Virus record (IMG/VR): IMGVR_UViG_3300031784_000072
Location: 1 to 40,202 of that record
Length of the DNA: 40,202 nucleotides
Source: a virus
Direction: 5' to 3' (one strand)
The translations under genes were made by a program, and so were the position numbers. The notes under the pieces are model-generated. The model saw only the letters and a program-made list of their open reading frames with translations, was not told the origin of the DNA and searched no databases. Shown here piece by piece: positions 1 to 5,590 of this stretch (the stretch's first letter is position 1; every line of letters begins with the position of its first letter).

Positions 1-135
1 CAAAACCCACCACCCCTCTGATACAATCAACACCACAACCAAACCCACCACACAGACCCCTGCCACTTGCACGGCCAGCGAGGATGACACACGGAAACGT
101 GGGTAGACGATCATGCACCGACATGATCGAGCAGC
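1..135. repeat. Direct terminal repeat, left copy
   Basis: Positions 1-135 match 40068-40202 with one difference: A at 9, G at 40076. The repeat starts inside the last codons of the replication-initiator gene, whose stop recurs at 19-21, and the difference falls on the third base of a Pro codon (CCA/CCG), so it is silent. This is most simply the overlap of a circular assembly, or terminal redundancy of packaged DNA. A silent change suggests a population variant rather than an error. Confidence 0.95.
108..129. repeat. 8-bp inverted repeat with 6-nt spacer
   Basis: CGATCATG and CATGATCG flank CACCGA and form a perfect dyad. It lies in the terminal repeat and so recurs at 40175-40196. It could be an operator for a dimeric repressor or an RNA hairpin; it has no U-tract, so an intrinsic terminator is unlikely. 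Confidence 0.5.
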
Positions 136-506
136 GTCCAAACGACACAAATGCGAACGGTGACCGTCCTGAAAAACCCGGCGACCAGAGAAGACATTCT
201 CAAACAGCGGGAGGACTAAACCCACCCTGCACCAACCCAACCTGACAGCCAGCCGCAAACAAAACCACACTTGCAGACAACAAGTAATATATATGTATGC
301 CCGCTGCGGCCACGGCAGACCCCCGGTCGACGTGTGCGCGTGTGCTTGTCCCCCTCCCCTCCCAAATTGCGGGCGTGCCACGCGGATCACCAACCGGACA
401 CGAACCCAACCGGATCACCCACACGGACACGTCATCGACAACAGAGAGAGCGAGGGACGACACACCAACGTGTGCGCGGGTGTGAGTCGGGAGAGTGTCG
501 CGCCTA

Positions 507-593
507 GTTCTGTCTGTTGTGTGTGTCTGTCCGGTGTGTGTGTGTGTGGTTCTCTCGCGGGTGTGTGTTGGTTGGTGGTCTTCGCGGTTGGCC
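507..593. other. Adenine-free GT-rich tract
   Basis: Eighty-seven consecutive plus-strand bases contain no A, and only one A (594) occurs between 507 and 621. The tract is rich in GT dinucleotides and has a GGTTGGTGG run near 570-579. It sits just upstream of the TTGACA element at 633. It may be single-strand-prone or G-quadruplex-forming DNA; no function can be read from sequence. Confidence 0.6.
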
Positions 594-632
594 AGGTTGG
601 CGGGTGTGTTTGGGTGTCCCGAAAAATAGTCC

Positions 633-662
633 TTGACATCCGAATGATTTTGTGGGCGTAAT
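633..662 (+). promoter_or_regulatory. Sigma-70-like promoter for first early genes
   Basis: TTGACA at 633-638 is followed after 18 bp by CGTAAT (657-662), a 4/6 match to TATAAT. The first early gene starts at 712, behind a purine-rich leader at 689-706. The same CTTGACA context recurs before the genes at 3085 and 7419 (minus), which supports a shared host-type promoter class. Confidence 0.5.
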
Positions 663-711
663 TGTGGGGACGGGAATTCGTCCCGTTCATAGAGAGAGAG
701 GGAGAGCGACG

Positions 712-891
712 ATGAGCGTCGATCTTGATAGTCAGGAAAGGCAAGTGAGCATCGCGCGCCGGTTGATGCGTCTCGCGACGGATGATGCGGGGTTTGTGGC
801 GGCGCGGGGATTGCTTGAGCGTGTGAAGAATGGTGAGCGTGTGTTTCGTGTGTTCGTCGATGGCGATGAGATCAAGTGGGAGGTGTTGTGA
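712..891 (+). CDS. Small early protein, 59 aa, unknown
   Basis: First gene of the rightward early cluster; I do not recognise a family. The protein is soluble, with a helical, charged N-terminal half (a run such as QERQVSIARRLMRLA) and a C-terminal part ending IKWEVL that looks like a beta strand. The ATG at 712 is chosen because it follows the GA-repeat leader at 689-706; an in-frame alternative start upstream at 652 would swallow the leader and the promoter. The stop TGA overlaps the next ATG by one base, so translation is probably coupled. Confidence 0.7.
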   Translation: MSVDLDSQERQVSIARRLMRLATDDAGFVAARGLLERVKNGERVFRVFVDGDEIKWEVL

Positions 892-1025
892 TGCGACGGA
901 AAATCAAGACAACTTTCCCCGCTAATTTTGGTCTTCGGTGTGGTGTCTGTGGTCTCAAGCCCAACATTGACCCGCGCGACGGTTCTGTCCGGTGGTGTGC
1001 TTGTGAGAGGACGGGGGACAAGTGA
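891..1025 (+). CDS. 44-aa zinc-ribbon-like microprotein
   Basis: Short gene lying in a TGATG overlap with the genes on both sides. The product has CGVCG near residue 18-22 and CAC near residue 37-39, giving two Cys pairs about 15 residues apart, a spacing that fits a small zinc ribbon. The N-terminus is basic (MRRKIKTTF). Phage microproteins of this kind often bind host proteins or nucleic acid, but no target can be inferred here. The exact overlap with both neighbours is the main argument that it is a gene. Confidence 0.7.
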   Translation: MRRKIKTTFPANFGLRCGVCGLKPNIDPRDGSVRWCACERTGDK

Positions 1026-1402
1026 TGTCGCTTTTCATTGTGTCGATGTCGCGCGCGGTTGATCCTTTTCCCGTGTCTGTTTTGCATGGCGCGAAGAACG
1101 CCGAAATTTTGCAGGAGAGCGACGGGGGGATCGATGTCCTCGCGTGGCGCGGGGAGAATCCGGCAGAGTTGATTTATGACGCGGTTTCGTTTGCGCGTGA
1201 TTGGGGGAGGGTTCACGGGGACGACGTGTCTGCGTCTCTGCTTGTCCGTGTCGTGACGGAATACGCGAACCGTTGTGGCACTCATCGTGTGAATGAGTGG
1301 GCGCATGTCGGGGACATCATCGACGACGGGGAAGTGATTTTGGGCGTGTCGGATTCGCGCGTGTGGGAGGCTCTCAACGCGTCATCAATCCGGTTCGTGT
1401 GA
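1025..1402 (+). CDS. Early protein, 125 aa, unknown
   Basis: Not recognised. The ATG at 1025 shares its A with the previous stop (TGATG). The product is acidic and soluble, with no membrane segment or Cys pairs. The C-terminal half contains EWAHVGDIIDDGEVILGVSD, which could be a small beta domain. It ends the first translationally coupled group (712-1402). The stop codon lies inside a 13-base sequence that is repeated at the stop of the gene ending at 2045. Confidence 0.75.
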   Translation: MSLFIVSMSRAVDPFPVSVLHGAKNAEILQESDGGIDVLAWRGENPAELIYDAVSFARDWGRVHGDDVSASLLVRVVTEYANRCGTHRVNEWAHVGDIIDDGEVILGVSDSRVWEALNASSIRFV

Positions 1403-1502
1403 GTGGTTGGCCATGCCGGTTGGCGGTTGACGGGGATCGTTCCCCCGCGTGGCACTCTCGCGTCAAGGCGGCGCGGGTCAAACAGAGAGAGAGGGCTCAA
1501 AA
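1399..1502 (+). repeat. Intergenic module, copy 1 (hairpin plus GA leader)
   Basis: From the upstream stop codon this spacer holds GTGAGTGGTTGGC (1399-1411), CCGGTTGG, the 18-mer CGGGGATCGTTCCCCCGC (1431-1448) and then the GA-repeat leader of the next gene (1483-1495). The same ordered parts recur at 2042-2146. The 18-mer can fold with a CGGG(G)/CCCCG stem around ATCGTT. It may be a terminator/antiterminator or an operator; the strand is nominal. Confidence 0.6.
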
Positions 1503-2045
1503 ATGCGGTTGATGGATGCAGAGCGCGAGGCGTATTGGCGCGGGGTTCGCATGGCAGAGAGTGACCGGCTTGTGCCGGACGCGTGGCCACGTGTGTCCCC
1601 GTTGTCCGGTGAGTGGGCGGGCGAGAGTGTCCCCGAATTGTTAGGTGATCTCGTCGCGTCCGTGTTGGGCGGGGAGAACATGGAAAGTGATTGGGATGAG
1701 TGTGATGTCATTGACGCTCTGTCTGATTCTTTTGAGCATGGATATGCTCTCCGGTTCCCCGACATCGTGGCGCACACGTACAGCGTTTGTGTCGATTGCT
1801 ACTACGTTCTGCACAATGGTGTCGATGAGTACGTGAGTGAAAGCGTCGATCAGGATGAAACGCGCGCGCGGCCTGCCGGTTCGTTTGGTTGGGACGTTCA
1901 CGACGTGGCAGACGCGCACGATTACGGGCGTCACGCGGATGCGTCGTTTTCGTGGCGGGCGTGTGAGTGTTGCGGGTCGATGTTGGGCGGGGATCGTTAC
2001 GACGTGAATGTGTGGGATCGTGAGAGCGAGGACATCGACGCGTGA
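1503..2045 (+). CDS. Cys-pair (zinc) early protein, 180 aa
   Basis: Conserved-looking actinophage early protein of unknown role. It has a Cys pair in CVDCYYVLHNG (around residue 97) and a second in CECCGSMLGGDRYDV near the C-terminus, consistent with one zinc site made from two distant knuckles. From memory, proteins with a C-terminal 'CxxC-GSxLGGDR' end are common in mycobacteriophage-type genomes; I could not verify this. The body is strongly acidic. The ATG at 1503 is chosen for its GA-repeat leader at 1483-1495; an upstream in-frame ATG at 1449 lacks one. It is the only gene between the two repeated intergenic modules. Confidence 0.8.
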   Translation: MRLMDAEREAYWRGVRMAESDRLVPDAWPRVSPLSGEWAGESVPELLGDLVASVLGGENMESDWDECDVIDALSDSFEHGYALRFPDIVAHTYSVCVDCYYVLHNGVDEYVSESVDQDETRARPAGSFGWDVHDVADAHDYGRHADASFSWRACECCGSMLGGDRYDVNVWDRESEDIDA

Positions 2046-2146
2046 GTGGTTGGCGGGTGATCCGGTTGGGGATCACGCGGGGATCGTTCCCCCGCACCCG
2101 CGCTACCGTGTCAAGGTGACGCGGTTTTTAGAGAGAGGATCAGAGA
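2042..2146 (+). repeat. Intergenic module, copy 2
   Basis: Second copy of the 1399-1502 arrangement: GTGAGTGGTTGGC (2042-2054) on the upstream stop codon, CCGGTTGG, the 18-mer at 2078-2095 (here with a 6-bp GCGGGG/CCCCGC stem), and the GA-rich leader (2131-2146). Both copies place the parts in the same order over about 100 bases. Confidence 0.6.
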
Positions 2147-2575
2147 GTGAAGACATACGGGGACAATTGGGGCGCGATTGATTCGCGTTACATCGTTCAG
2201 AGTGTGACCGGCGCGGGTAACCATTTCTTCGCGCCTGACACGATGCGCTTTTTCGCGTCACGTGTCGCGTCATCCGGTTGGCGGGTGCGTTCTGGCGGTT
2301 GGGATCACGTCGACGTGTTGGTGACATCAGAGCGTGACACGTACAGCGATTTCCCCCGCGCGTATACCGTGCGGGTGTTCGTGTTCTCTGATTGTGGGCG
2401 CAAGGTTCGCACGTATGAAGACATCGCCGGTTTTCAGGGCTACGCGACAGGCGCAAGCGCGAACAAGGCAGCGCGACGTGTGGCGCAACGAATCGCGGGC
2501 GGGGCCACGTATCGGGAGATTACCGGACGTGAGAGCGACAGCGACGTGTCGATTCTTGAGAGCGTGAACGCGTGA
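2147..2575 (+). CDS. Conserved phage early protein, 142 aa
   Basis: GTG start directly after the GA-rich leader at 2131-2146. Residues 20-45 (NHFFAPDTMRFFASRVASSGW) resemble a small phage family that I recall as having an 'xFFxxDTMRFFxSR' signature; its function is unknown. The following region is beta-rich (VDVLVTSERD, YTVRVFVFSDCGRKVRTYED), and the C-terminal third is helical and basic (NKAARRVAQRIAGG). No signal peptide or membrane segment. The stop overlaps the next start by four bases (GTGA). Confidence 0.8.
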   Translation: MKTYGDNWGAIDSRYIVQSVTGAGNHFFAPDTMRFFASRVASSGWRVRSGGWDHVDVLVTSERDTYSDFPRAYTVRVFVFSDCGRKVRTYEDIAGFQGYATGASANKAARRVAQRIAGGATYREITGRESDSDVSILESVNA

Positions 2576-2757
2576 CCGGCGCGACGTTACTGTCAGACCT
2601 GGCGGGCGCGTTTGTGTTCGCGGGGATTCTGGCGGGCGCGTGTGCTTTGTGGATTCTGGCGGGCGCGTGTCTGCCAGAGAACCGCGCACGGGCCCGTCGA
2701 TATCGGGCGCGTCGTCGTCGTGAGCTTGAGAACGCCGGTTACCGTTTTCGCCGGTGA
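2572..2757 (+). CDS. Small single-pass membrane protein, 61 aa
   Basis: GTG start overlapping the previous stop (GTGA). Residues 9-34 form one long hydrophobic, glycine/alanine-rich helix, followed by a strongly basic tail (RARARRYRARRRRELENAG). By the positive-inside rule the tail would be cytoplasmic and the N-terminus outside. The role is unknown; small early membrane proteins in phages often affect host division, transport or superinfection, which is only analogy here. Confidence 0.65.
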   Translation: MTGATLLSDLAGAFVFAGILAGACALWILAGACLPENRARARRYRARRRRELENAGYRFRR

Positions 2758-2955
2758 CCCCCCGAAAATGACGCTCTAGGATTCGTTCTAACGGGCGCGG
2801 CGGGGACGGTATGGGCTACGGGTGCGGGCGTTTTGGGCGGGCGGGCGTGATGTCCGTCCGTCCTCGCTTGTCCGGTGCGCGTCACGTGGCACGTGCGGGT
2901 CGATGGCGGGCGCGTCGTCGATGTTTGGGCAAGAAGACGCGCGGCCGGCGAATTA

Positions 2956-3003
2956 GCCCGCGCCCAATACTGCCCGCGCACGCTACTGCCCGCGCGCAAT
3001 ATG
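2956..3003. repeat. Three tandem 16-bp direct repeats
   Basis: Units are GCCCGCGCCCAATACT (2956-2971), GCCCGCGCACGCTACT (2972-2987) and GCCCGCGCGCAATATG (2988-3003). A partial fourth (CGCGCACAATAC, 3033-3044) covers the promoter -10 region. Further copies lie at 5127-5142 and 5164-5179. They look like repeated binding sites of a phage or host regulator. Confidence 0.75.
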
Positions 3004-3012
3004 CGAAATGTC

Positions 3013-3042
3013 TTGACACGTGGCCTACGTGTCGCGCACAAT
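3013..3042 (+). promoter_or_regulatory. Promoter overlapped by repeat element
   Basis: TTGACA at 3013-3018, an 18-bp spacer, and CACAAT at 3037-3042 (4/6). The -10 region lies inside a partial copy of the 16-bp repeat, so a protein bound to the repeats could block or recruit polymerase. It would serve the gene starting at 3085. Confidence 0.5.
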
Positions 3043-3084
3043 ACAAGTAGCCCCAACCGGGGCAGAGAGAAAGAGAGAGAGACA

Positions 3085-3471
3085 ATGAATCAGAACGACG
3101 ATTTGATCGACCGGCGTGTCCGGTTCCGCGATACGTCCGGCAGATGGTATTTGGGGGATGTGATCGCGGAAAATGTTCGCGTGTGGAATGACAACGTGGC
3201 CTATTTGACCAACCGGATTTTGGTGGTCAAGGATGACAGCGGTAATTGTTGGGGTGTGGCAGCGCGACACGTGTTCGTGGTCAATCCCAATTATTACGCG
3301 GATATCGACAATCCGGCGTTGTGCGATCATTGTTGGCATCCGTGCCATTCGGATGATGCGGCCACGGACGGCAACGTGTCTTTGTGCGGGTCTTTGCGCG
3401 GTAACGGTTGCGCGGATCGTGCCGTGTGGCGCGGGGATGCGATTGTGGGCATCGACGGGAAAGAGTGGTGA
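3085..3471 (+). CDS. Zinc-binding-like early protein, 128 aa
   Basis: Unknown function. The N-terminal 80 residues are beta-rich (RVRFRDTSGRWYLGDVIAE, then RILVVKDDSGNCWGVAARHV), suggesting a small barrel. A Cys/His-rich C-terminal part contains CDHCWHPCH followed by two more Cys (SLCGSLRGNGC), consistent with a zinc site. The ATG at 3085 follows a long GA-repeat leader (3061-3083) and the promoter at 3013. The stop overlaps an alternative ATG of the next gene (TGATG at 3469-3473). Confidence 0.75.
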   Translation: MNQNDDLIDRRVRFRDTSGRWYLGDVIAENVRVWNDNVAYLTNRILVVKDDSGNCWGVAARHVFVVNPNYYADIDNPALCDHCWHPCHSDDAATDGNVSLCGSLRGNGCADRAVWRGDAIVGIDGKEW

Positions 3472-3476
3472 TGGTG

Positions 3477-3668
3477 ATGAACGGCATCCGGTTTTGGATC
3501 ACGGTTGAGTGTGACGTGCAGGACGGCAAATCGTCGGGGCCGTACGTGGTGCAACGGACGTATCCGATTGCGCCAGGAACGGACATCGAATCGTTTCTTC
3601 CGTTGTTTTTGTCGGAATTGCGGGCGCGTGGCCAAGAGCCATATGGCGATGAGATTGGGGGTGAGTGA
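3477..3668 (+). CDS. Tandem paralogue A, 63 aa
   Basis: Unknown protein beginning MNGIRFW. It aligns with the next gene: both have MN-x-IRFW, DGK-x(2)-GPY, a TY, D-[IV]-E-x-FLP-x-FL and L-x-A-x-G in the same order. It is a compact beta-then-helix domain without a signal or membrane segment. The ATG at 3477 is chosen because it matches the paralogue's N-terminus; the ATG at 3471, overlapping the previous stop, would add two residues. Confidence 0.75.
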   Translation: MNGIRFWITVECDVQDGKSSGPYVVQRTYPIAPGTDIESFLPLFLSELRARGQEPYGDEIGGE

Positions 3669-3669
3669 G

Positions 3670-3885
3670 ATGAACAGCATCCGGTTTTGGATGTCCGATC
3701 AGGATGAAGATGGGGCATTGTTGACGTTCGCTGCCGTCGTCGTCGACGGTAAGGCGTGTGGCCCTTACATGACAGAGCTAACGTACCATGTGACGTGGGA
3801 AATTGATGTTGAGACGTTTCTCCCGATGTTTTTGGCAGACCTACAGGCACAAGGGAAACGTTTGCATCTTCGCGAACACGAATGA
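3670..3885 (+). CDS. Tandem paralogue B, 71 aa
   Basis: Starts one base after the stop of its paralogue and shares its whole layout (MNSIRFW; DGKACGPYMTELTY; DVETFLPMFLADLQAQG). It differs by a small acidic insertion after the first strand (SDQDEDGALL) and a basic tail. The pair looks like a local gene duplication kept in one operon; divergence at many positions suggests it is not recent. Function unknown. The tRNA-like element begins six bases after its stop. Confidence 0.75.
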   Translation: MNSIRFWMSDQDEDGALLTFAAVVVDGKACGPYMTELTYHVTWEIDVETFLPMFLADLQAQGKRLHLREHE

Positions 3886-3891
3886 GATGTG

Positions 3892-3937
3892 ACGCGTCCG
3901 TGGTGGCTCTGCCCCGGTTCGATTCCGGGGACGCGTA
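3892..3937 (+). other. 46-nt tRNA-like acceptor/T-arm element
   Basis: ACGCGTC (3892-3898) pairs perfectly with GACGCGT (3930-3936), and the latter directly follows a canonical T arm: CCCGG (3913-3917), TTCGATT (3918-3924), CCGGG (3925-3929). A3937 sits at the discriminator position. Only 14 nt (3899-3912) occupy the place of the D and anticodon arms, so this cannot decode a codon. Alternatives are a deleted tRNA, a tRNA-derived attP remnant (no integrase seen), or a structured leader RNA. ACGCGT is itself palindromic, which weakens the outer-stem argument. Confidence 0.4.
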
Positions 3938-3974
3938 CTGTCGCCAATCGGCGGCCATTACAGAGAGGGAGACA

Positions 3975-4169
3975 ATGAGTAGCACAAGCGGTAACTACGG
4001 CACTTTGTACGGGTGTCATTGGGAACGGCATCCGTTCGGGATCACCGTGTTTGGTTCGGATTCGACGGGTCAATTTCGGATGATCCGGTTCGCGGGGAAT
4101 GGTTCGGATCGGGTGACGGTTCGCGGTTCGGTTCTCGCGTTTCGCCAGAAGATCGGGGTGGCGCGATGA
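3975..4169 (+). CDS. Small early protein, 64 aa, unknown
   Basis: Begins after a GA-rich leader (3960-3973) downstream of the tRNA-like element. The product is soluble and beta-rich, with Gly/Ser/aromatic content (GTLYGCHWERHPFGITVFG). It has no recognised family. An in-frame ATG at 3882 would read through the tRNA-like element and is not preferred. The stop overlaps the next start by four bases (ATGA). Confidence 0.7.
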   Translation: MSSTSGNYGTLYGCHWERHPFGITVFGSDSTGQFRMIRFAGNGSDRVTVRGSVLAFRQKIGVAR

Positions 4170-4387
4170 ACAACCATTTCGCGTATTACAACGTGACCAC
4201 CGTTGTTGATGACGGCTACCTATCCACGACGGTATGTCTCCCTTATCGGAACGATGATGATTGCGCGTATGACGGTGATGATTCGGCCGTTGATATGGCG
4301 ATGGCCTTGTGGCGGGATGAGTACGGGTTTGATCTGTCGCGTGTCCGTTTGCGCGACGTGGTTGTAGATTTGTTAGGGGTTGAGTGA
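4166..4387 (+). CDS. Small acidic early protein, 73 aa
   Basis: The ATG at 4166 overlaps the preceding stop (ATGA). The protein is strongly acidic (a run DDDCAYDGDDSAVD near residues 30-45), with an N-terminal beta part and a C-terminal helix ending RDVVVDLLGVE. Acidic phage microproteins sometimes mimic DNA or act as inhibitors of host factors; that is analogy only. I do not recognise a family. Confidence 0.7.
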   Translation: MNNHFAYYNVTTVVDDGYLSTTVCLPYRNDDDCAYDGDDSAVDMAMALWRDEYGFDLSRVRLRDVVVDLLGVE

Positions 4388-4388
4388 G

Positions 4389-4787
4389 ATGAGAGAACAT
4401 TTGTATGATCGGATCACACCGGAGAACGTTTGTGACCGGATGGCGGCCGTTGGCGATGACACGTGTAGCGTCGAAGACGCTAGCCAGATGACCGTGGTCG
4501 ACGTGTCCGGCATGACAGAGAATGAGATTGATTGGTTGGGATCAATGGGGGTAGTACCGGACGGCCATACGGTTGACCGGTTGCCCGATCTGATTGTCGA
4601 CGCTCTCCGGTATCGGACGTTGGTGGCCACGGCACAAATGCGCGATGACATCACGTGTGCAGCGTGTGAGCTTGCGAACGGAATCCACAAATTGGTGGAT
4701 TGGATGACGGCCGATCTCATCAAATGGGATGTGATGGGCGACCCGCGGCCGCACGTTCTGATTTGTTCGGAATGTTCGGGCGACTAA
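4389..4787 (+). CDS. Early protein with C-terminal Cys pairs, 132 aa
   Basis: Unknown function. The N-terminal half is acidic and helical (LYDRITPENVCDRMAAVGDD). The C-terminal third has CAAC (near residue 93-96) and CSEC close to the end, plausible zinc ligands. The ATG at 4389 follows the previous stop directly; a TTG at 4380 would add three residues and overlap that stop. The 3' end overlaps the next gene by 16 nt. Confidence 0.7.
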   Translation: MREHLYDRITPENVCDRMAAVGDDTCSVEDASQMTVVDVSGMTENEIDWLGSMGVVPDGHTVDRLPDLIVDALRYRTLVATAQMRDDITCAACELANGIHKLVDWMTADLIKWDVMGDPRPHVLICSECSGD

Positions 4788-5056
4788 CGATCCGTGAACG
4801 TCTGTACTTACGTCCGATCATTGGTCGATGGATACCCTGCCCTCCCGAACCGATCCCGGAACGGTGGGTTGTGCTTGTACGTCACCCGGCGATGGGGGTG
4901 TACTGGCGCGACCCGTACGGGCTACGGGACGGATCAACGGTATGGGGGCCGCCAAATAAGGCGTGGCGGTTTGTGTCCGAACCGGTTGCGCGGGAGATGG
5001 TCGAACGTGAATTAGGCGTTCCGGTGGTCTACAGGCATTACCGTCTGCCGGATTGA
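4772..5056 (+). CDS. Last early gene of the rightward cluster, 94 aa
   Basis: Unknown protein, rich in Pro and Trp (PCPPEPIPERWVVLVRHP; VWGPPNKAWRF), which looks like a compact beta domain followed by a short helix (VAREMVERELG). The ATG at 4772 is taken inside the upstream gene because no later in-frame ATG precedes the conserved-looking start LTIRERLYL. It ends nine bases before the bidirectional hairpin at 5065-5099. Confidence 0.65.
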   Translation: MFGRLTIRERLYLRPIIGRWIPCPPEPIPERWVVLVRHPAMGVYWRDPYGLRDGSTVWGPPNKAWRFVSEPVAREMVERELGVPVVYRHYRLPD

Positions 5057-5064
5057 CGGTGTTG

Positions 5065-5099
5065 AGAACCCCGGTCGGGATCATCCCGGTCGGGGTTCT
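5065..5099. terminator. Bidirectional hairpin between convergent operons
   Basis: AGAACCCCG (5065-5073) and CGGGGTTCT (5091-5099) enclose GTCGGGA/TCCCGGT arms, giving a 16-bp helix with two G-T pairs and a 3-nt loop. It lies between the last rightward gene (stop 5056) and the leftward whiB gene (stop 5138). There is no T-run, as in many actinobacterial terminators, and the symmetry would serve both strands. Confidence 0.75.
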
Positions 5100-5126
5100 T
5101 GGCATTGTCGGCATCGGGGGTTTGTG

Positions 5127-5179
5127 GCCCGCGCACACTACTGCCGGCCTGGTGGTGTTTCTGATCCGCGCGCAATACT
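5127..5179. repeat. Two further copies of the 16-bp repeat
   Basis: GCCCGCGCACACTACT at 5127-5142 and ATCCGCGCGCAATACT at 5164-5179 match the tandem repeats at 2956-3003 (14 or more of 16 positions against a consensus). The first spans the stop codon of the whiB gene and the second lies within its last codons. This puts a second binding-site cluster at the convergent junction. Confidence 0.6.
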
Positions 5180-5590
5180 GATCGCCTGATGGTATTTGGT
5201 GATGCGACGTTGTTCCGATTCGATCATGTCGGTGACCAGGACATCGTGGACGAGGTTGAGCAGGGCCGCTAACGCTTCCTGCCGGTGGTTCCCGCGCTCA
5301 ATACGGTTCTCCGGCACAGCGACGCGAACATGGACACGTTTATCGTTGCGAAGTTTGTGTCGTTGTGCGGGCAAAAGGCCACCGTAGATGCCGTACAAGT
5401 CTTCGTCGCGCGAGTATTTGGTGAGAATCCAGTTGAGACAGTCTTGTTTGACTGGGCAGGGTTCTGTGTCGGGTGTGCCGTTACAGATTTCGAGGCTGGT
5501 TTTCATTGTGTGTTGGTCACCCTTCTCAGGGTGGAACAGGTTGGTGTTCAGTCCTCGGCAGGCCGCGTCTAGTCGCCAGTCTTCGCTCAT
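5138..5590 (-). CDS. whiB: WhiB-family iron-sulfur regulator, 150 aa
   Basis: WhiB-like proteins hold a 4Fe-4S cluster on four Cys and bind the primary sigma factor to change transcription. The four Cys are seen in DAACRG, EICNG and EPCPVKQDC, followed by the family's turn motif in the form LYGIYGG. The spacing between the second and third Cys is 8 residues rather than the usual 2, as I recall in some phage WhiB proteins. A long basic/helical C-terminal tail (about 65 residues) is extra compared with the second WhiB. The start is fixed by the ATGA overlap with the methyltransferase; upstream in-frame codons would lie inside that gene. Last gene of its operon. Probably reprograms host or phage transcription. 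Confidence 0.9.
   Translation of the reverse strand: MSEDWRLDAACRGLNTNLFHPEKGDQHTMKTSLEICNGTPDTEPCPVKQDCLNWILTKYSRDEDLYGIYGGLLPAQRHKLRNDKRVHVRVAVPENRIERGNHRQEALAALLNLVHDVLVTDMIESEQRRITKYHQAISIARGSETPPGRQ

Larger units (their letters stand above)
22..711. other. Long non-coding region between initiator and early genes
   Basis: No convincing gene lies in this stretch of about 690 bases. Small open frames exist at 84-245 and 151-219, but they lack family features. It contains an inverted repeat (108-129), an AT-rich island (282-298), a change from A/C-rich to G/T-rich plus strand near 480, an 87-nt tract with no A (507-593), and a promoter-like site (633-662). It is a likely regulatory or replication-associated region (inference). 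Confidence 0.6.
2758..3084 (+). other. Regulatory intergenic region, no gene supported
   Basis: GC-rich spacer of 327 bases. It contains three tandem 16-bp repeats (2956-3003), a promoter-like site (3013-3042) and a GA-repeat leader (3061-3083). Open frames cross it, including one continuous with the next gene from 2875, but they run through the repeats and promoter and look like GC-rich shadows. Confidence 0.55.

Noticed and set aside
84-245. Possible 53-aa gene (ATG at 84) and nested 22-aa frame at 151-219
   Set aside because: Weak ribosome sites, Pro/Asn/Gly-rich composition without family features, and location across the inverted repeat in the terminal overlap.
271-661. Several overlapping open frames on both strands in the left non-coding region
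   Set aside because: They read through GT/CA-rich low-complexity DNA and give Cys/Val or His/Thr-rich products with no gene-like start.
2822-2956. Possible 44-aa gene ending in the 16-bp repeats
   Set aside because: No leader, composition typical of GC-rich spacer, and it ends at the first repeat base.
2875-3084. N-terminal extension of the 128-aa protein
   Set aside because: The extension would translate the repeats, promoter and GA leader; the ATG at 3085 has a proper ribosome site.
3892-3937. Complete functional tRNA
   Set aside because: No D arm or anticodon arm; no alternative 5' acceptor strand at normal tRNA distance pairs with the 3' end.
3892-3937. Definite phage attachment site
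   Set aside because: No integrase or excisionase is seen in the window, so a tRNA-derived attP cannot be asserted.
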